The notes under the pieces were generated by a model. That model worked only from the letters and a program-made list of their open reading frames with translations. It did not search any database and was not told where the DNA came from. From Prosapia bicincta (Eukaryota > Arthropoda > Insecta > Hemiptera > Cercopidae), in assembly GCA_036971475.1 (NCBI GenBank), contig JBAIZL010000007.1:34011002-34075001 (forward strand): a stretch of DNA of 64,000 nucleotides. The letters run 5' to 3'. Numbering within the stretch: the stretch's first letter is position 1; each line of letters begins with the position of its first letter. The position numbers and the translations under genes are program-made. Of the stretch, positions 26,701 to 41,700 are shown piece after piece.

Positions 26701-29700
26701 TATATGTCTTGCTAAGAATATGCCTGACCTTTATTTTCAATTGCAGATTAAATCTATGTAATTACATTCGATTATAGATAGTTATGTCTGGTAAAAAATT
26801 TATAGTCATTTTTAAAATTTTAGATTCTGAAGTTTTATATCTGTTTGAAGTCTTAAAATATGCATGAGTTGAACAGTAAAGTATTTTTTGGAAAGTAGTA
26901 CTGTATTTTCTTTTAACAGTTACATCACTCTTCTAGAACTGCAAAGTAAAATACTTTTAGTGCAATTGTCAACAACCACTAATGTTTAACTAAGTGTATA
27001 AAATTTGCTCAGGTGGAGTTTTTGAAGACAATGCAAAACAAAAATTGTATTTTGATGTCGGAAAATAATTAAAGTGGTGATGAATACCTGAAACTATTCT
27101 AGAAACTATGTACTTCAGAACAACAACACACATGTCTAATACTTCTCTTAAATGTTAAGCAATGGTAATATAAGTTTTACTAACAATTTTGAACAAAGAA
27201 TAGCAAAATATATCTGTTTAAAATAAATTTGTTTTCAAATTATTGTAATTTTAATGCATTTAAGGTAATACGGTACAGCTGTATATTTTTATCTTCTATT
27301 GAATTTGTTCCTTCTATAAGTAAAGTTTCATAGTTGTACAATGAGAGAGGCATCTTTATGTTTTTATATTGAGGTTTATTTATTAGTTTGGGGAACAAGA
27401 TAATTTTAACTAAATAATTTTCTTCCCTTTACAATTTACTCAATCAAAATTTTGATTTGTTTTGATTCAAACTATTTAAGCAATTAGTTAATGGCTTATC
27501 TCAAAGTAGTTCTTCTAATTAACGAAACAATTACTAAAAAAATGTATTGTTGAATTTTTTCAGTTTTTTTATATTTGAACAAAAAAAGAGTTGTTAAGAT
27601 AACTAACACAAGAGAATGTATTTGTTATCAGATGTTTATATTTTATATTGACATTATTTACACATTTATTATATCAGGAACATTTTAAGCACTAAACATT
27701 TCTTGCTTTCCTCTACAGATACTGTGCATCCGGTCATCAGTTCTGAAGGACAAACTGGTGTTGTAGGGGAAGTTTTGGCTGTCGATGAAGAAGAACAACT
27801 TATCATGGTAAATAAAATACAATTTATTCTATATAAAATTACCAATAAAATTTAGAAACCAAAATAATTCTTATTAGTTGATTCCATCTTCACGTGAGCT
27901 ACTAGTTTTCACTAAAACACTTGTAAATATTTAAAAAACTTCTCTATAGTAACACTTACTTATATTTGTTGAGGACGGCCGTTTCGGGAGTTGTGTCCCA
28001 TTGTCAACTCAAATATAAGTGTGTGCTACTATAGGCAAGTTGTAGAATATTTTCAAGTGTTTAAGTGAAGATAATTCTGATGAAACAATGACTGTCCTTG
28101 CTTCTAGTGTATCACCTTTGCGTTTAAAAATATCTTTACTTAATCCTATGTTTTGCACAAAAATACTTGAACGTATATTGTTATACTCTTTTGTAGACCA
28201 TTACGTTCAGTGCAACTTAATTAATCACTTTTACATTATAATTAAAGAATAAAAATATGGTACAACTCACAAATATAAAATTTTTTATTTCATACACGTT
28301 TCAACGACTAATTTGTCGTTGAAACGCGTATGAAATAAAAAATTTTATATTTGTGAGTTGTACCATATTTTTATTCTTTAATTATAACTTTCACTCACAA
28401 GCCAGCTCGAATATTATTTATACGTTTACATTAGTTTATGACTATCTGATCTTTAAATTTTGTAAATTTGTAAAAACTTACCGAGACACAACGTTTTTAA
28501 TTGCTATGTGGTGATCTTCATCAGTGTCTTCTGCTTGGAGATGTTGGGTTGAGCAATGACAGTTTTAAAAGCAGGTTTTTGATAGGATCAAAGAGTATGT
28601 GTGATTTTTATTGGGTTTGTTCATTTAATATGTTTGTATTTAGTGTTCTTGTGTGTTTGTAAATTTCCTATTGTTCTAGTGTGTTGAGATGTGATCCTTT
28701 TTTGTTGATGTCTAAGATTTCTAGGTTATGATAAATGTCTGTGTATTTGTGTCCTGTTTCTTTATGTGATTGTAAAATGCAACCTGTTTGCCCAATGTAG
28801 AATTTGTTGCACTTGTTGCTGGTTAATTTGTATATGCCTGGTGCTTGTAGTTTATCTTTGTTGTTGGTGTCGTGTTGTATTTTGTATTGTAAATTGTTTG
28901 CAGCTTTAAGCAAAGCTGACACAAACAGAACACAAACTTAGTATTTTACAATCACATAAAAGAAACAGGACACAAATACACAGACAAAGCTGACACAAAC
29001 ACAACACAAACTCAGTATTTTACAATCACATAAAATAAACAGGACACAAATACACAGACATTTACCATAACCTAGGAATCTTACACGTCAACAAAAAAGG
29101 ACCACATCTCAACACACTAGAACAATATGAAACACAAACTACAAACATATTAAACAAACAAACCCAAAACAAATCACACATACTCTTTGAACTATCGAAA
29201 ACCTACCTTTAAAACCATCATCTCTTAACCTCACAACTCCAAGCAGAAGACACTGATGAAGATCAACACATAGCGATCGAAAACGTGCTGTCTCAGTAAG
29301 TTTTTATAAATTTACAAAATTTAAAGTGATTAATATATTGGTATGTTACACTGCTATACCTACCTGTATGCTACTATAACACATTGATATATGAACAAGT
29401 GTTTAAGCAAATTACTTTCTTTTGGCATAAAATATGACAGATCTAAACATAATTGAAGTTGCAGAATAAAATACAAATAACATTGGTGAACACTAATGAC
29501 CTGGGCATCCATGCAAGGGACTGATCCCTCTACAGTACTTTGTTTACCACACTACACATAGGTTCTATTTTCTCTGATACATATAAAATAAATTAACTTA
29601 TTAAAAAAACCTACAATTTATTTAAATTTCCGTATAAATTAATGAAATAAAATAATTTTATTGCAACAGTGATTTTGTTTTAATATTTTTTAGGAGTAAA

Positions 29701-32700
29701 TAGGAGAAAATAACAATAAAACTATCCAAACTTGTAACCACTAAGCAACTTGTAACCACTAAGCAACTTGTAACCACTAAGCAACTTGTAACCACTAAGC
29801 AACTTGTAACCACTAAGCAACTTGTAACCACTAAGCAACTTGTGACCACTAAGCAACTTGTGACCACTAAGCAACTTGTAACCACTAAGCAACTTGTAAC
29901 CACTAAGCAACTTGTAACCACTAAGCAACTTGTAACCACTAAGCAACTTGTAACCACTAAGCAACTTGTAACCACTAAGCGACTTACAAATTTTTACAAC
30001 ATTGTCAATTTATTTTTAAAGTTAGGAATCATTAATGTGTATTCCCAAATATCCCCAGTAAACCTTCAACGATATATACAAGTCGGTGTCCCTGTATTAA
30101 AACATGTTGTCCTTTATTAGAATTATGTATTAATTCAAATGATGCAGTAATTTCTGTTGGAACTTGGTAGTACTCTATTAAATGCTTAGAGATTAACTAA
30201 CTAAACGCGCCTTGTTTACTCTATTTGTGAAAATACAACATAACTTTTTAGTTGAGATTTCAGAAATAAACACTTTTGCTTTTATACTTAATTTTTCTGG
30301 TTGGATATTCATTTCATGATTTTAACCTTACAAATTCAACAATGACTTAATTTACCAAATTAAAATTGGAGGGTGACATTTAACCCACTTTGTTTACAAA
30401 TTCTTTAAGACATAAAAAAACAATTATCAATATCTATTACTGTACTATATTTTAAAATTATTTAACTAAGTATATATGTAATAGCTTACTTGCTGACGTG
30501 TTTCAAAACATTTGTTTTACAAAGCTAACCCTCTATTGGCAGCATCGGTTAGATACAAAGCCTGTAACGGGATGGATTTATGACTGTGGGACGGAGTGGG
30601 TTATTTTGGTTGTATGTCATGTAATGGAAAAGGCTGTTGGCCTCAAAATGTGTGTGATCATTCAATATGTTTTCTTTATCTGTTGCGTAGTGTTTGTATA
30701 TCTCGTACTTTTCAAAAGCTGTTGGTTTTTTACTTTGTTTTAATGTGTGGAGAACATTTAAATTAGTATATATGTCTTAAATGTATTAAATAGTCTCCAC
30801 ACATTAAAACAATGTAAAAAACCAACAGATTTAGAAAAGTACAAGATATACAAACACTACGCAACAGATAGAGAAAACATATTAAATGATCATACACATT
30901 TTGAGGCCAACAGCCTTTTCCATGACATGACACACAATCAAAATAACCCACCTCTTCCACAGTCATAAATCCATCCCGTTACATGCTTTGTACCTAACCG
31001 ATGCCACCAGTAGATGGTTAGCTTTGTAAAAGGAACAAATGTTTTGAAACACGTCAGCAAGTAAGCCATTATGTATTCACTTAGTTAAGTACTATTTAAT
31101 TATAGTTTAATCAGTGAATTCAAGATGATTACATCAAGCAACTTTAATTTCTATTATTTTAGGCAAAGAAATCTGAATCAACTTCACCAATAAAGAAGGT
31201 GGATCGGACTGAAGCTAAACAATCAAAAGCAAACTTACAGAAGGTCCAGCTGGAGCTAGATGGAGACTCTGGCGTTAAGGTTCCAAGCACTCTGGAAGGC
31301 GCTGAGATCACTGTTCCTAAGCAAAAACATTTGAGGTAAATTTTATGAGTTACTTTTCTTGTTTCTGTTGTTAAATTTGTTGTCTAATAATCTGCAATAA
31401 TTTTTTATTGTTTTTAAAATGTTTGCAAATTAATAAGAATTGAACAAAGAAGGGAGACGATCAAAGCAGATCGTAGTTTTTGTCGTACGACTGTAATATG
31501 ATGATAATAGATAAAGCACAAATTGTGGAGATTGAGCAGGATGGGAAACAATGAGATAAGAAAGACCCAGTAATTAATTTCAGATAAAGGAATAAAATGA
31601 TTCCCTTTTCGTGTTAACTTAACAAAAAAAATCCCCTATTTACTGATATTTTTCAGCAGACACATTTTGCGCTATGTCAGCTCTAGCATTGAATTATGGG
31701 CATTGAACAATGGGTTGATCTAGCGCAAAATGCGTCTGCTGAAAAATATAAGTAGTGGATATTTTCCCCGAAGTTAATACCAAAAGTGTAATTATAGAAA
31801 CACCTCATGATGTAGAACACAAAAACTGCAAAATGATTCAGTTGTGTTTTGAGAATTTCAAAATTTATGACCAGATACCTCTGGTAAATCTAAAAAAGGA
31901 GACCAAGAGAGGTTTTTCTGGGGACAAAATAGTTTGAGTGAATATTTGTAAAATTACAAACCTAGATAAGAAATATACACAATAAAGAAGATGCCCTATA
32001 AAAATTTGCCATATGTTGTGAATAATTTTTTTATATATTATTAATAAAATGAGCTAAAATGTCAGAATACTTCCTTTTTGCAGATTCAATTACAACATGT
32101 GACAGCATAAATTATTACATTAACATTAATGGATGCAATTATTGGTATATGGTAGCCATGGGAATATACGCCACCATAATATTCTGGGCTCCTGAAAACG
32201 TTGCTTTATACACAAAGGTGTCCTCTTCCTATACTCTTAGTATAACTTTATATGTCTAAATCTATATCTGAAAAATTTAATGTGAAAATATTTAAAAGTT
32301 ACACTAAACTAAAATTTAATAAGAATATTTAGAATGAATTATTAATTCCATTTGTTAAACTCTATTATAAACTAATCATACAATCCTGTAAGTGATACTT
32401 TGAATAAAATTAAAACTAATGCTACTTGTAAATGGCATATGCAGATGTGTGTGTGTGTGTTTAAAAAGTACTATACAATATTAAGACCACAGTGGTCAGA
32501 ACACACAGTATAAGAGGTCAGTCTAATGTGTAAATTATTGTGTTCTAGATTGTAATAGGATCCACTTATGATGATGACATGGTCATCGATATTTACATAA
32601 GGGTTTAATCTTTGGTAACTTGTAATATTTGTTATTTTTGTGGTATTGAGGGTTTCGTCAATATTTTTATTTTTAAAAAGTACTTTTAAAAGTTATTAAT

Positions 32701-35700
32701 ATTAATTTTTTTTTTAGTACAATCAAAGGAGTTGAAGTTTCATCGTTGGCTTCTGGTCATCCCTATGAGGTAATTCCTGTCAACAAACCAACTGAAAAGA
32801 GAAAATTCACAGACGAAGGCACTTTTGATTTCATTGATTCACCTCTCTCCGACAAGCCTTTAGCTCCATCCGGCACATCACAAAACTCCCGTATTAACGT
32901 CAAGAAAGGACCCAACGGACAAGACTATGAGTACGAGTATGTATACTATTATTATGATGAAGATGATGAACCTGGGAAACCAGGAAAGCAGTCTAACTCG
33001 CATGACGGACCTGCAGCACAGACACCTGCGACATCACGCCCACCTTCCATAGCTAGACCTACATCGACCGAGGCCATCGCGAATACTGTTAGAGCTAGAG
33101 GTCGTCAACCAGCACCTGTTGTAGAAGAAGAAGAAATACCAGTAACAAGAGGAAATGGAAAGAATAGGTAATACAATTTTCAAGGGTTGTAGGTAAATAC
33201 CTAAGAATGATTTGTTAGTGTTTTAGTTGGTAAACCAAAGAGGCCTGACAACAATGCAGAAGTCTATAGAGCTTTTAAGATAATTTGTGTCAAACAGTAC
33301 ACCTGAACAGTAAGTCTAAAATAATTTATTTCAACTATGTTTTACTAATAGAACGTGGCCTTTCTAGTAACAAAAATTCGTAGGTTAATTTCCAAACAGT
33401 ATAGCAGAGGTAGAAAATAGCATAGACTTGCACAACAAAATAGTTCAAATATTTCCAGTAAAAATTAGCATCTTTAATTTAGAACACAGTACTTAAATTT
33501 AAAAGAATGAATATTTTCAAAGAAAAGAAGTCGATACCGAACATCTTTAAAACTAAATGTAAGCAATACGTCGGTGAGAAGAATGTCAAAAACATTGATG
33601 GTGTTCCTGTAAGATAGAAACTGTGCAATCTTTGTTCTGTATATACAAAACAGCCAGAGCTCATTACTGAGCTTTGTTTTTAGCAATGTGCTATAGAAAA
33701 CCTGAAGTTTTGAATGACGTATTGTGTTCAGATGAATGGCATGTGCATATCATGTGATTTGGTTACTTTTTACTTGTATGTGTATGTAGAACTATGTAAA
33801 TAAAATAAATCTTACAACGTTTTCAGTTGATTTTGGAGCATACGGTATTTAACCATAACATTTTGTTTATAGCAATAACCATTTTCCCTTTATAAAATAA
33901 GAAGTATAATGATCAATTAGTTACAAAATATCAATGAGGCTTACACCTAAATGTATTAGGATTTAATACTAAAACATTTTGTTCCTTTTCCTGCAGGTAT
34001 ACAACGATTGAGAGAACAAGACCTTCAGTTACGGCTGAGGTTGGTTTTGATGTTACTACTCCAGAACCTGGCAGCAATGAAGTATTACCTCCACAGACAC
34101 GTGGAGGATCAAGGTAACAATAGTGCATTACAAAAAAAATATAACAATTTTAATAGAAATATGCATTACAGGTTTAACCTTCAAACACACGCGCCGGGGT
34201 GTAAAGCACCCCACACCATACATTTCTCTCTGAGGGGACTACAAAAAATTTTTGTTCTTGCTCCCCTCCTAGGTAGTTGTTTTTCACTTCTCCCTCCACA
34301 CTGTCATTCAAGGTCAACCCGTTGTGGCGTACCAGTCATTGTGTTTACATCATTGTTTTAACTGCGGGGTGAATTCGACCCCGCGCGTGTGTTCTCGTCC
34401 AAACATTTTTGTTGGTACATTTATAAGTTATTGTTTTTTAATTAATATAATTTTTTAGTGTGAGTCTTTTATTGGTGTTTAACATATTTATTTATTTTTT
34501 TTGTTGTAATTTTGTCTTTTTGTCATAAAAAAAAATTAAAATTCTGGGTCAAGAACTTTCAAAACCCCATATTGCATCAAGAGCCTTACTGCCAGGACTA
34601 CCTTTGCATATAAAAGCAGGTGTGAAGCACTTAAGTGGTGTTGAGGAAACTTGAGAAATAAAAATAAAAGTTCTGGACGATGCGAAGTTTGCCCGCTGCA
34701 AAAAGACCGGAAGACAACCACTTTATGCTGCAACTGCAACAAATTACTTTGTAGGGACATTCCTTTATATACTGTGAAGAATGTGCACCTGAATAAAAAA
34801 TACATTTTGAAAATATTAATTAAAACAAATATCTTTACTTTTTAATTTTTTTTTACTTTATAATTTGGACTGAACTAATGTTTACTTCTAAACCAATACT
34901 TCTGTACACAGTTATGAATTTAGCTAATTTTTTTTTCACCTAATAAAATGTGTATATTTTTTGAAATATTTTATTTCAATGTAAAAAGTTATTTACTAAT
35001 GTTTACTTGACCAAATATGAAGTAAATTGCATAGTAATAAGTATTATTTTTCATTATGACGAGTAATTTTAAATTTCGAGTGTGGCAAATTTTGACGATT
35101 TTAAAGCTCAATTTACATAATTTTTTTACAAATAAACATATAGTTGTATTTTGTTGTCTAACTTTTTGAAAAGTCCTCTAAAGAATCTAGCCATTACAAC
35201 TTACTAAAATGTAAGAATAAATGTCTAATTTTAATTTGAAAAAAAAGATACAATTTATACAGTCAATTTAAGTGCATTTAGACTATAGTACTACAAAAAA
35301 AATCTGCAAGTGATACACCCATAAAAATACTATAAAACGTTTTATAAACAACAACATTCACACACACAATTTTATAAAGATGAAAATTTAGTGATAATTA
35401 ACTTTTTTTTAAGATAAGAAATGGGGTGGAAAATACCCCGCGCGTGTGTTTATATCCGAGTAGTTGGCGCGTGTGATTGAAGGTTAAAGGACTATCTGTA
35501 GCAAAAATAACTCAAGTTGTGGGGAAATATTTGAGAAATGGATTCATATTCAAAAGAGTTTAAACATGGTGGTAGTGGCTAATATATGGCTACTGTACCA
35601 TTTTCCTATGCTGCATACATTTATCCAATAAAATTTATTCAAATTTTTGTTTTTAACATTAATTAGCTTAATTTAAAATTACTTTGCTGTAGTTCTTTAA

Positions 35701-38700
35701 AGTTGCTTGTTGTAATCATCTTGAATTTACTGATAAAACTATAACTAATTACACTTTTGGTATTAACTTGGAAAAAACCACTACTTACTGATATTTTTCA
35801 GCAAACCTGTTTTGCATTAGGTCAGTGCATTAATCAATGTTGTGTGTCATTGACAAGACTCCAGCATTAACTTTTTTGTCAAGTTAATACTGAAAATGTA
35901 ATTATAGAAAAACCTCAAGATGTATGACACAAAAATAGGAACTATAAGTAATTATTGCTTAACTAAGTGAATACTTTTGATCTTAATTGCTGAACCGTAC
36001 AGAAACAATTGTGTCATTTACGAAGCTGACACTCTACTCTGGAGAACTAGAAAAACTCCAGAGTTGAGTGTCAGCTTCATAAATGAAACTATTGTTTCGA
36101 AACAGGTCAGTAAGTAGCTCAGACTGAATTCAAAATGCTTTAGTACGTGTAATATGAATTCAATACTTCATTTGAACTTTATTATATTCTTATGACGCAC
36201 CCAATTCTGACTTTGGCACATTTTGATAGTGAATCAACTAGACGACACCAATCTATTCTATCCATAGGTAAGGTAACGTGCGTTGTACTGCTCAAGTTTA
36301 AACTTTTCATTTATTGCAAGTGAAACAGATTCTCTTTAACTGCATTTTGATTACTAACCACATGCATCAAGCTCAGATATATCTGGGTCATGTGTTTTTA
36401 AATGAATCATTAGTGTGGTTCAGCTTGTTTGATGACAGTAATTTGAAAAATTATCAATTTTATTTTTGAAATCCATCTCACACTAACAAACAATCAAACT
36501 TTGCCGATCACCTCAACTCCACGAAACAAGATTACATAGACATAGCATCCAACCTACAAATTCTTCATAAACAACACAGAAACAACCAACACTACACAAC
36601 TGAACAATACAGACACTTCAAACTACACCCTACACACATACTCAATACACAATTACATTATAACTCACACACACTTTTTGACATCATAACTCCTAATGCT
36701 CACATAGTACACCTATACCACCTTAATATCCCACCCCCACCCTAACCTACGAAAACCTTGAGATCAGTTTCGGTCTGAGTTGACAATGGGACACATCTCC
36801 CGAAACGGCCGTCCTCAACAAATATAAGTACAGTAAACTCCCAATTATCCGTGGAATAGGGTGGCCCGGCAACGCCGGATAACGAATTCCCCAGATAATC
36901 CGCTATGAACAAAGAATACGCAAAACTATCGCCAATCGATTATTATACCATAAGTTACACAAATAATGACCCTGGTTAATGCAATTCACAAATAATCTTC
37001 AGAGGGCAAAATAAATACAGCAAATAATTTAAAATGTTGATGTATTTGACGGATTATAACATGTACATTTGTATGTCTAACTATTTACAATACGTACATA
37101 CTATATGTCAAAAGTAAGTATGTATGTACATATGTAATTTCCTTTACACACAATACTTTCACTTTTTAACAAAAAAATCTGTCACTTTTGTCTGTTTTTG
37201 TGAGCATTGATATAGCTTTAATGTGCGATCTAAGTTTCTTGAGAACCATTTTGTCGCACAGTGTCTACTTGTGTCACGTGTGTCACAAAGTCATAAAGAT
37301 CGATAATGTATATGACAGACATGGATAATGCAAATGTCACTCCCTAGACTATTTATAGCCGAGATTAGTTGACATTTGTTTACAATCTTATGATACACTT
37401 TAGGTTTTCGGGCGTCCAAGCATTTTGTCATTGTCTCTTATATACAGTAGTCTGCTCGCCCCTTTTATTTCGCTGGCCCGCTTCGGGATGCTTCCCTTTC
37501 AATGTAAAAATTAATACGTACATATTTACATATCTATTCCCTTCATCTTAACTTCTATTAAGCCTTACTTGTATTTACGTCGTAATTCACCGTTTGGAAA
37601 TTTAAACACATGAATCTGATTGGAATAAAAATTGGATATTAGTAAAACAATGGCAGACCCCGGATAATCCGCAAACCGGATAATCCACAAACCGGTTAAT
37701 CCGCCCACGGATAATCGGGACTTTACTGTATGTGCTACTATAGGCAAATTTGTAAATATTTACAAAGATTTCACTACAAATTATATACGAATAGTTTCTT
37801 TTCTTTTGTTAAGATTCAGAGGAAGACAACTTCAGCCAGAATCTGCCCAAACAGCGTCAGTTGCAGTAGATCCAGCTGTATCGGAAGAACGCCTGCCCGC
37901 CAACACAAGGTTCCCTCCAAGGTCAAGATCTAACCACAATTCTAACCCTGTTACAACACAAGCGTCATTAACTGACACTCCAATCACAAGGATTAGGGGC
38001 CAGTCTGGTAACAAACATTTTAAATTATTATATAAGGTTCACATAATTCATATAAATTATATCAAAGTTCAGAACTATTTAGTGACTCATTACATATTAA
38101 TAAACTATTACACTCCTTAAATATATTACATTTTTTTACTTTAAACTCGTTTTAAATTTTCCTCCCCACAAACTTGAGATAGACATTTTTTCTTAATTAC
38201 AAACTATTTCCTATTTTATTCAGGGAGTGTAAGGAGACCAAGCCTGGAACTGGTTGATAGCAGTTCCTTCAGGACTCACTCCAGTGATGTTGCTCCGGAC
38301 AGGGATCAGACTTCTACATATCTAGATGGAGCTGATGGTTTGGAACCCTCTGCAAGAGGTCATTATACTTTACACTCTATTGAGACAAATATAAACCCAT
38401 ATAAATAAAACTCATTTGATATTTTTTATTATATAATGAATTTAAAAGTTGGAAAAGGTAATAAATATTAAAAATATTCTTAATCACTTAAACAATAGTT
38501 TATGACTATCCGAACTTTAAATTTAGTAAATTTGTTAAAACTTATATAAATACTGTATATAAATAAACAGTACTAAACCTGAATCAGCTGTATTAGAATT
38601 ACCGATATGGGGCTATTGTTGGTCTTTTTTTAGAAGACCTCAGAAGATTTTGTTGTGTCTGAAACCTGCCTTTTCATTCACAATGGTTCCAGCAAGATAA

Positions 38701-41700
38701 TGCGACCGGCATCACTGCCTTAGACAACATTGCATTGCTTCAAGAAACTTTTGGCAACCGCCTCATCTCCTTTGGAACAAACTTTCCTTACCCAGCCCAC
38801 TCCCCTGATCTTACACAAGATGAATGGGGAATGATAAGGAGATTTTCCATCATGACCCACCAACTATCATCATTCAACTACAGGAAAAAATAACCATGTG
38901 TATAACAAGCATGAAACAATCTCTCCACCAAAATGATGGAAAACCTTCAAGAACGAGTATGACCTCAAATTGAATAGAGGTCATATGAAACATGCTTATA
39001 CCTGAGTATAACCGATTTAGCTTCCTTTTACTTGTGTGTGTTTAAAAACTACGTAATTATAATAAAATAAAATCTTACAAGTGTATCAGTACTGTTTATT
39101 TTGGTGCATACGTATGATAAATAAATGCACTCTACAGTTTAATAAATACTACAAAATAAAATCATTCCTCCTGATACTGACTACTGTGTTTGAAAAGTGT
39201 CATTTTATAAATGTCAAAGTACTGTTATCAAATGTCAAAGTACTGTTATCAAATGTCAAAGTACTGTTATCAAATGTCAAAGTACTGTTAAGGACTACAA
39301 TAAATACCTCCCATTCCCAGCACCGTCAAACTCTCTGTTGGCGAGTTTCGGAGGACCTCCATCTGTCAGAGTGTGTCGGAGTGTGACGATGCTGGGAATG
39401 GCAAGTATTTATGATACTCTAATTAAGAATATATATCCCAGCGGAAAAGTAGGAAATTATCAAAAAAAATGTCAAGTGCTGTGTTGAAGAAAAACTAATA
39501 TATCAAATACTCTACAAATAAATAATTTAGATAAATTATTTTCAGACAGTCAAACTTGTATTAATAATTCTCATTCACAAAATTTTAACAAGCTTTTAAC
39601 AGTAGTAGTGAACCAATATATTTCGTTCAAATGATTTATCCTTAATCTTTATTTATGTGCATTATGAGAAACAGAAACTTTTTTAAAAATCAACTAAGAG
39701 AGAAATATAGAAATCACACAATTGGTAATATTTTCTAACTATGAGTATTTACATAATTTTATTTATAGAAAGTTTTTTAACTGTATATTTATTTGAATAC
39801 AACTTGGAAAAACCACTAATTAATTACATCTTCAAGTAACTCTGATCAAGTGTAAATTATGCTTAAAATATTAATAAGTTATGGTTTTACTAAGTTCATT
39901 CAATGATACACACATTAATATAGAACCCCCAAAAATAGCAACAGAAAACTGAATTCTTCAAATAATTTCTTGATGAAAGGTTTAAGTAAAATTAATCAGT
40001 CCTGCTATTGACAGGTCAAGGGAGACCAGCGAGAGTACGACCGCCACCAGAAGATACTTTGTTCGTTGCTGTTATTCCACCAAACCAAGAAACCTCCAGG
40101 CAACAAGAAAACACAAGAGAATCAGATCTAGAGGAATACATTCAGCCTGAGAAGGAATTTAGAAGCGTGCCTAAAACAACCGCTGGTGAACCTCCAGAAA
40201 ATGTAAACGTTGATTCAACGACCGAAGACATAGGAACTACATCATACATAGCATGTAAGAATATAAAATGCTTTATAGAATGTAATGTTATTTTGTTTTA
40301 CCGCCTAAATAGTCTAATTCCATAGGAAATAATTCTAATTGTTGCCGCGAGATAGCGACAGCTGATCGATAGTAAAACAGTTGAGTGGGCAAAGTTTGAT
40401 ATTTCCGGTATAGTTTTAAAATGAAATAAGGGGGTCGTTGAGAGAGACTGATACTCCCTGAGTAGATAACGAATACTTGAGAGAGAACATGTCTCCCAGG
40501 AACCGACGGATTGCATCTGGCTGCATGCTAATTTCCCGACGGAACCAGTAAGAGATAACACTTAGTCATTACATCGACTCATAACAGGTAAACGTTTTAT
40601 TTAATGTTCCTTTTTATATTTGTTAATAGTTTGTCCGTTTATTTTAACACACTGTCAACGATGCCCGGAGGATTTTATGTCATTTATTTGTGCTAATTAA
40701 AATTAATATCGATGATTTGCCATCTCATTAAATCCTCTGATGGCAGTGACATTTGAAGAGTTATTACATGTTATTTGTAAACAATTATTCCACCATTAAG
40801 TACAATAGATTTTTACCTAATAATAAGGCACCTTTCGACCACTTGACAATTGTCGAATCACTGAATTATTTTTTTTAGAAGTTCTCTCACAGAAAAATAA
40901 TTTAATAATTTAGATACGACAATGGTCAAGTGACCGAAAGGAACCTCATCACAAGATAAAAATTGATTACATTTAATGGTGGAATATTGTTTACAATAAC
41001 ATATAATAAATATATAAAGTCAGTGCAACGGAATAATAATGGACAACGTTTAATATCACCAAGCGCTTTATAAGTAAGGTTAAAGTTGAAAAATTAATTT
41101 AAATCATTAGTTTTCAATCTAACAAAACACATTAATATCCTTTTATAGTGCTATTGGTAGTTTTATGAATATAACTCCTTTTAATGCAGAGAGCTCTAGT
41201 GGGCCTCGTGCAACATTATTTGTTTCCTACATCCCACTATAAATAGATTTTTTCTTTTTTTGTTTAACCACTTAGAGGGTATCTAACATTTGGTAGGAAA
41301 TTATTTTTGTTGCATCGTCTGACCAGTGCCTGTCAATATGTGCTACTTGGCAGTGACTTCTTTCCCTCACTCCTTTGGATTATGTAGTAGTGATAGTAAT
41401 GTCCGTTGATTTTCCGAAGTAAATTGGTTACAAGCAATAACAGGGACTACTTGAGAAACTATGGAAACAGAGTTATGTCAATTTAATAGTGTCTTTGGAG
41501 AGTTTTGATAGTTATAGACTTGTTGTAAATGGGCGTGAATCTGAATCAGTTAATCTTAGAGGGTGATGAAGATAAAAAATCACATTTATTATCCTAGATG
41601 GCAGCTACGCTTTCCCATTTTAAAGATATTAGTCTTTTGGTGGTTCGGTAGATTCATAATTGCACCCTGGGGATGGCACAAAATAGTAGTGTAACAATCC

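Noticed and set aside
29731..29982. CRISPR-like array
   Set aside because: Direct head-to-tail repeats with no unique spacers, in a eukaryotic intron. The same applies to the 21, 30 and 34 bp arrays.
29658..30120. Frames of 80-105 codons with repeated hexapeptides
   Set aside because: They follow from the 18 bp tandem repeat, which has no stop in several frames. The sequence is within an intron.
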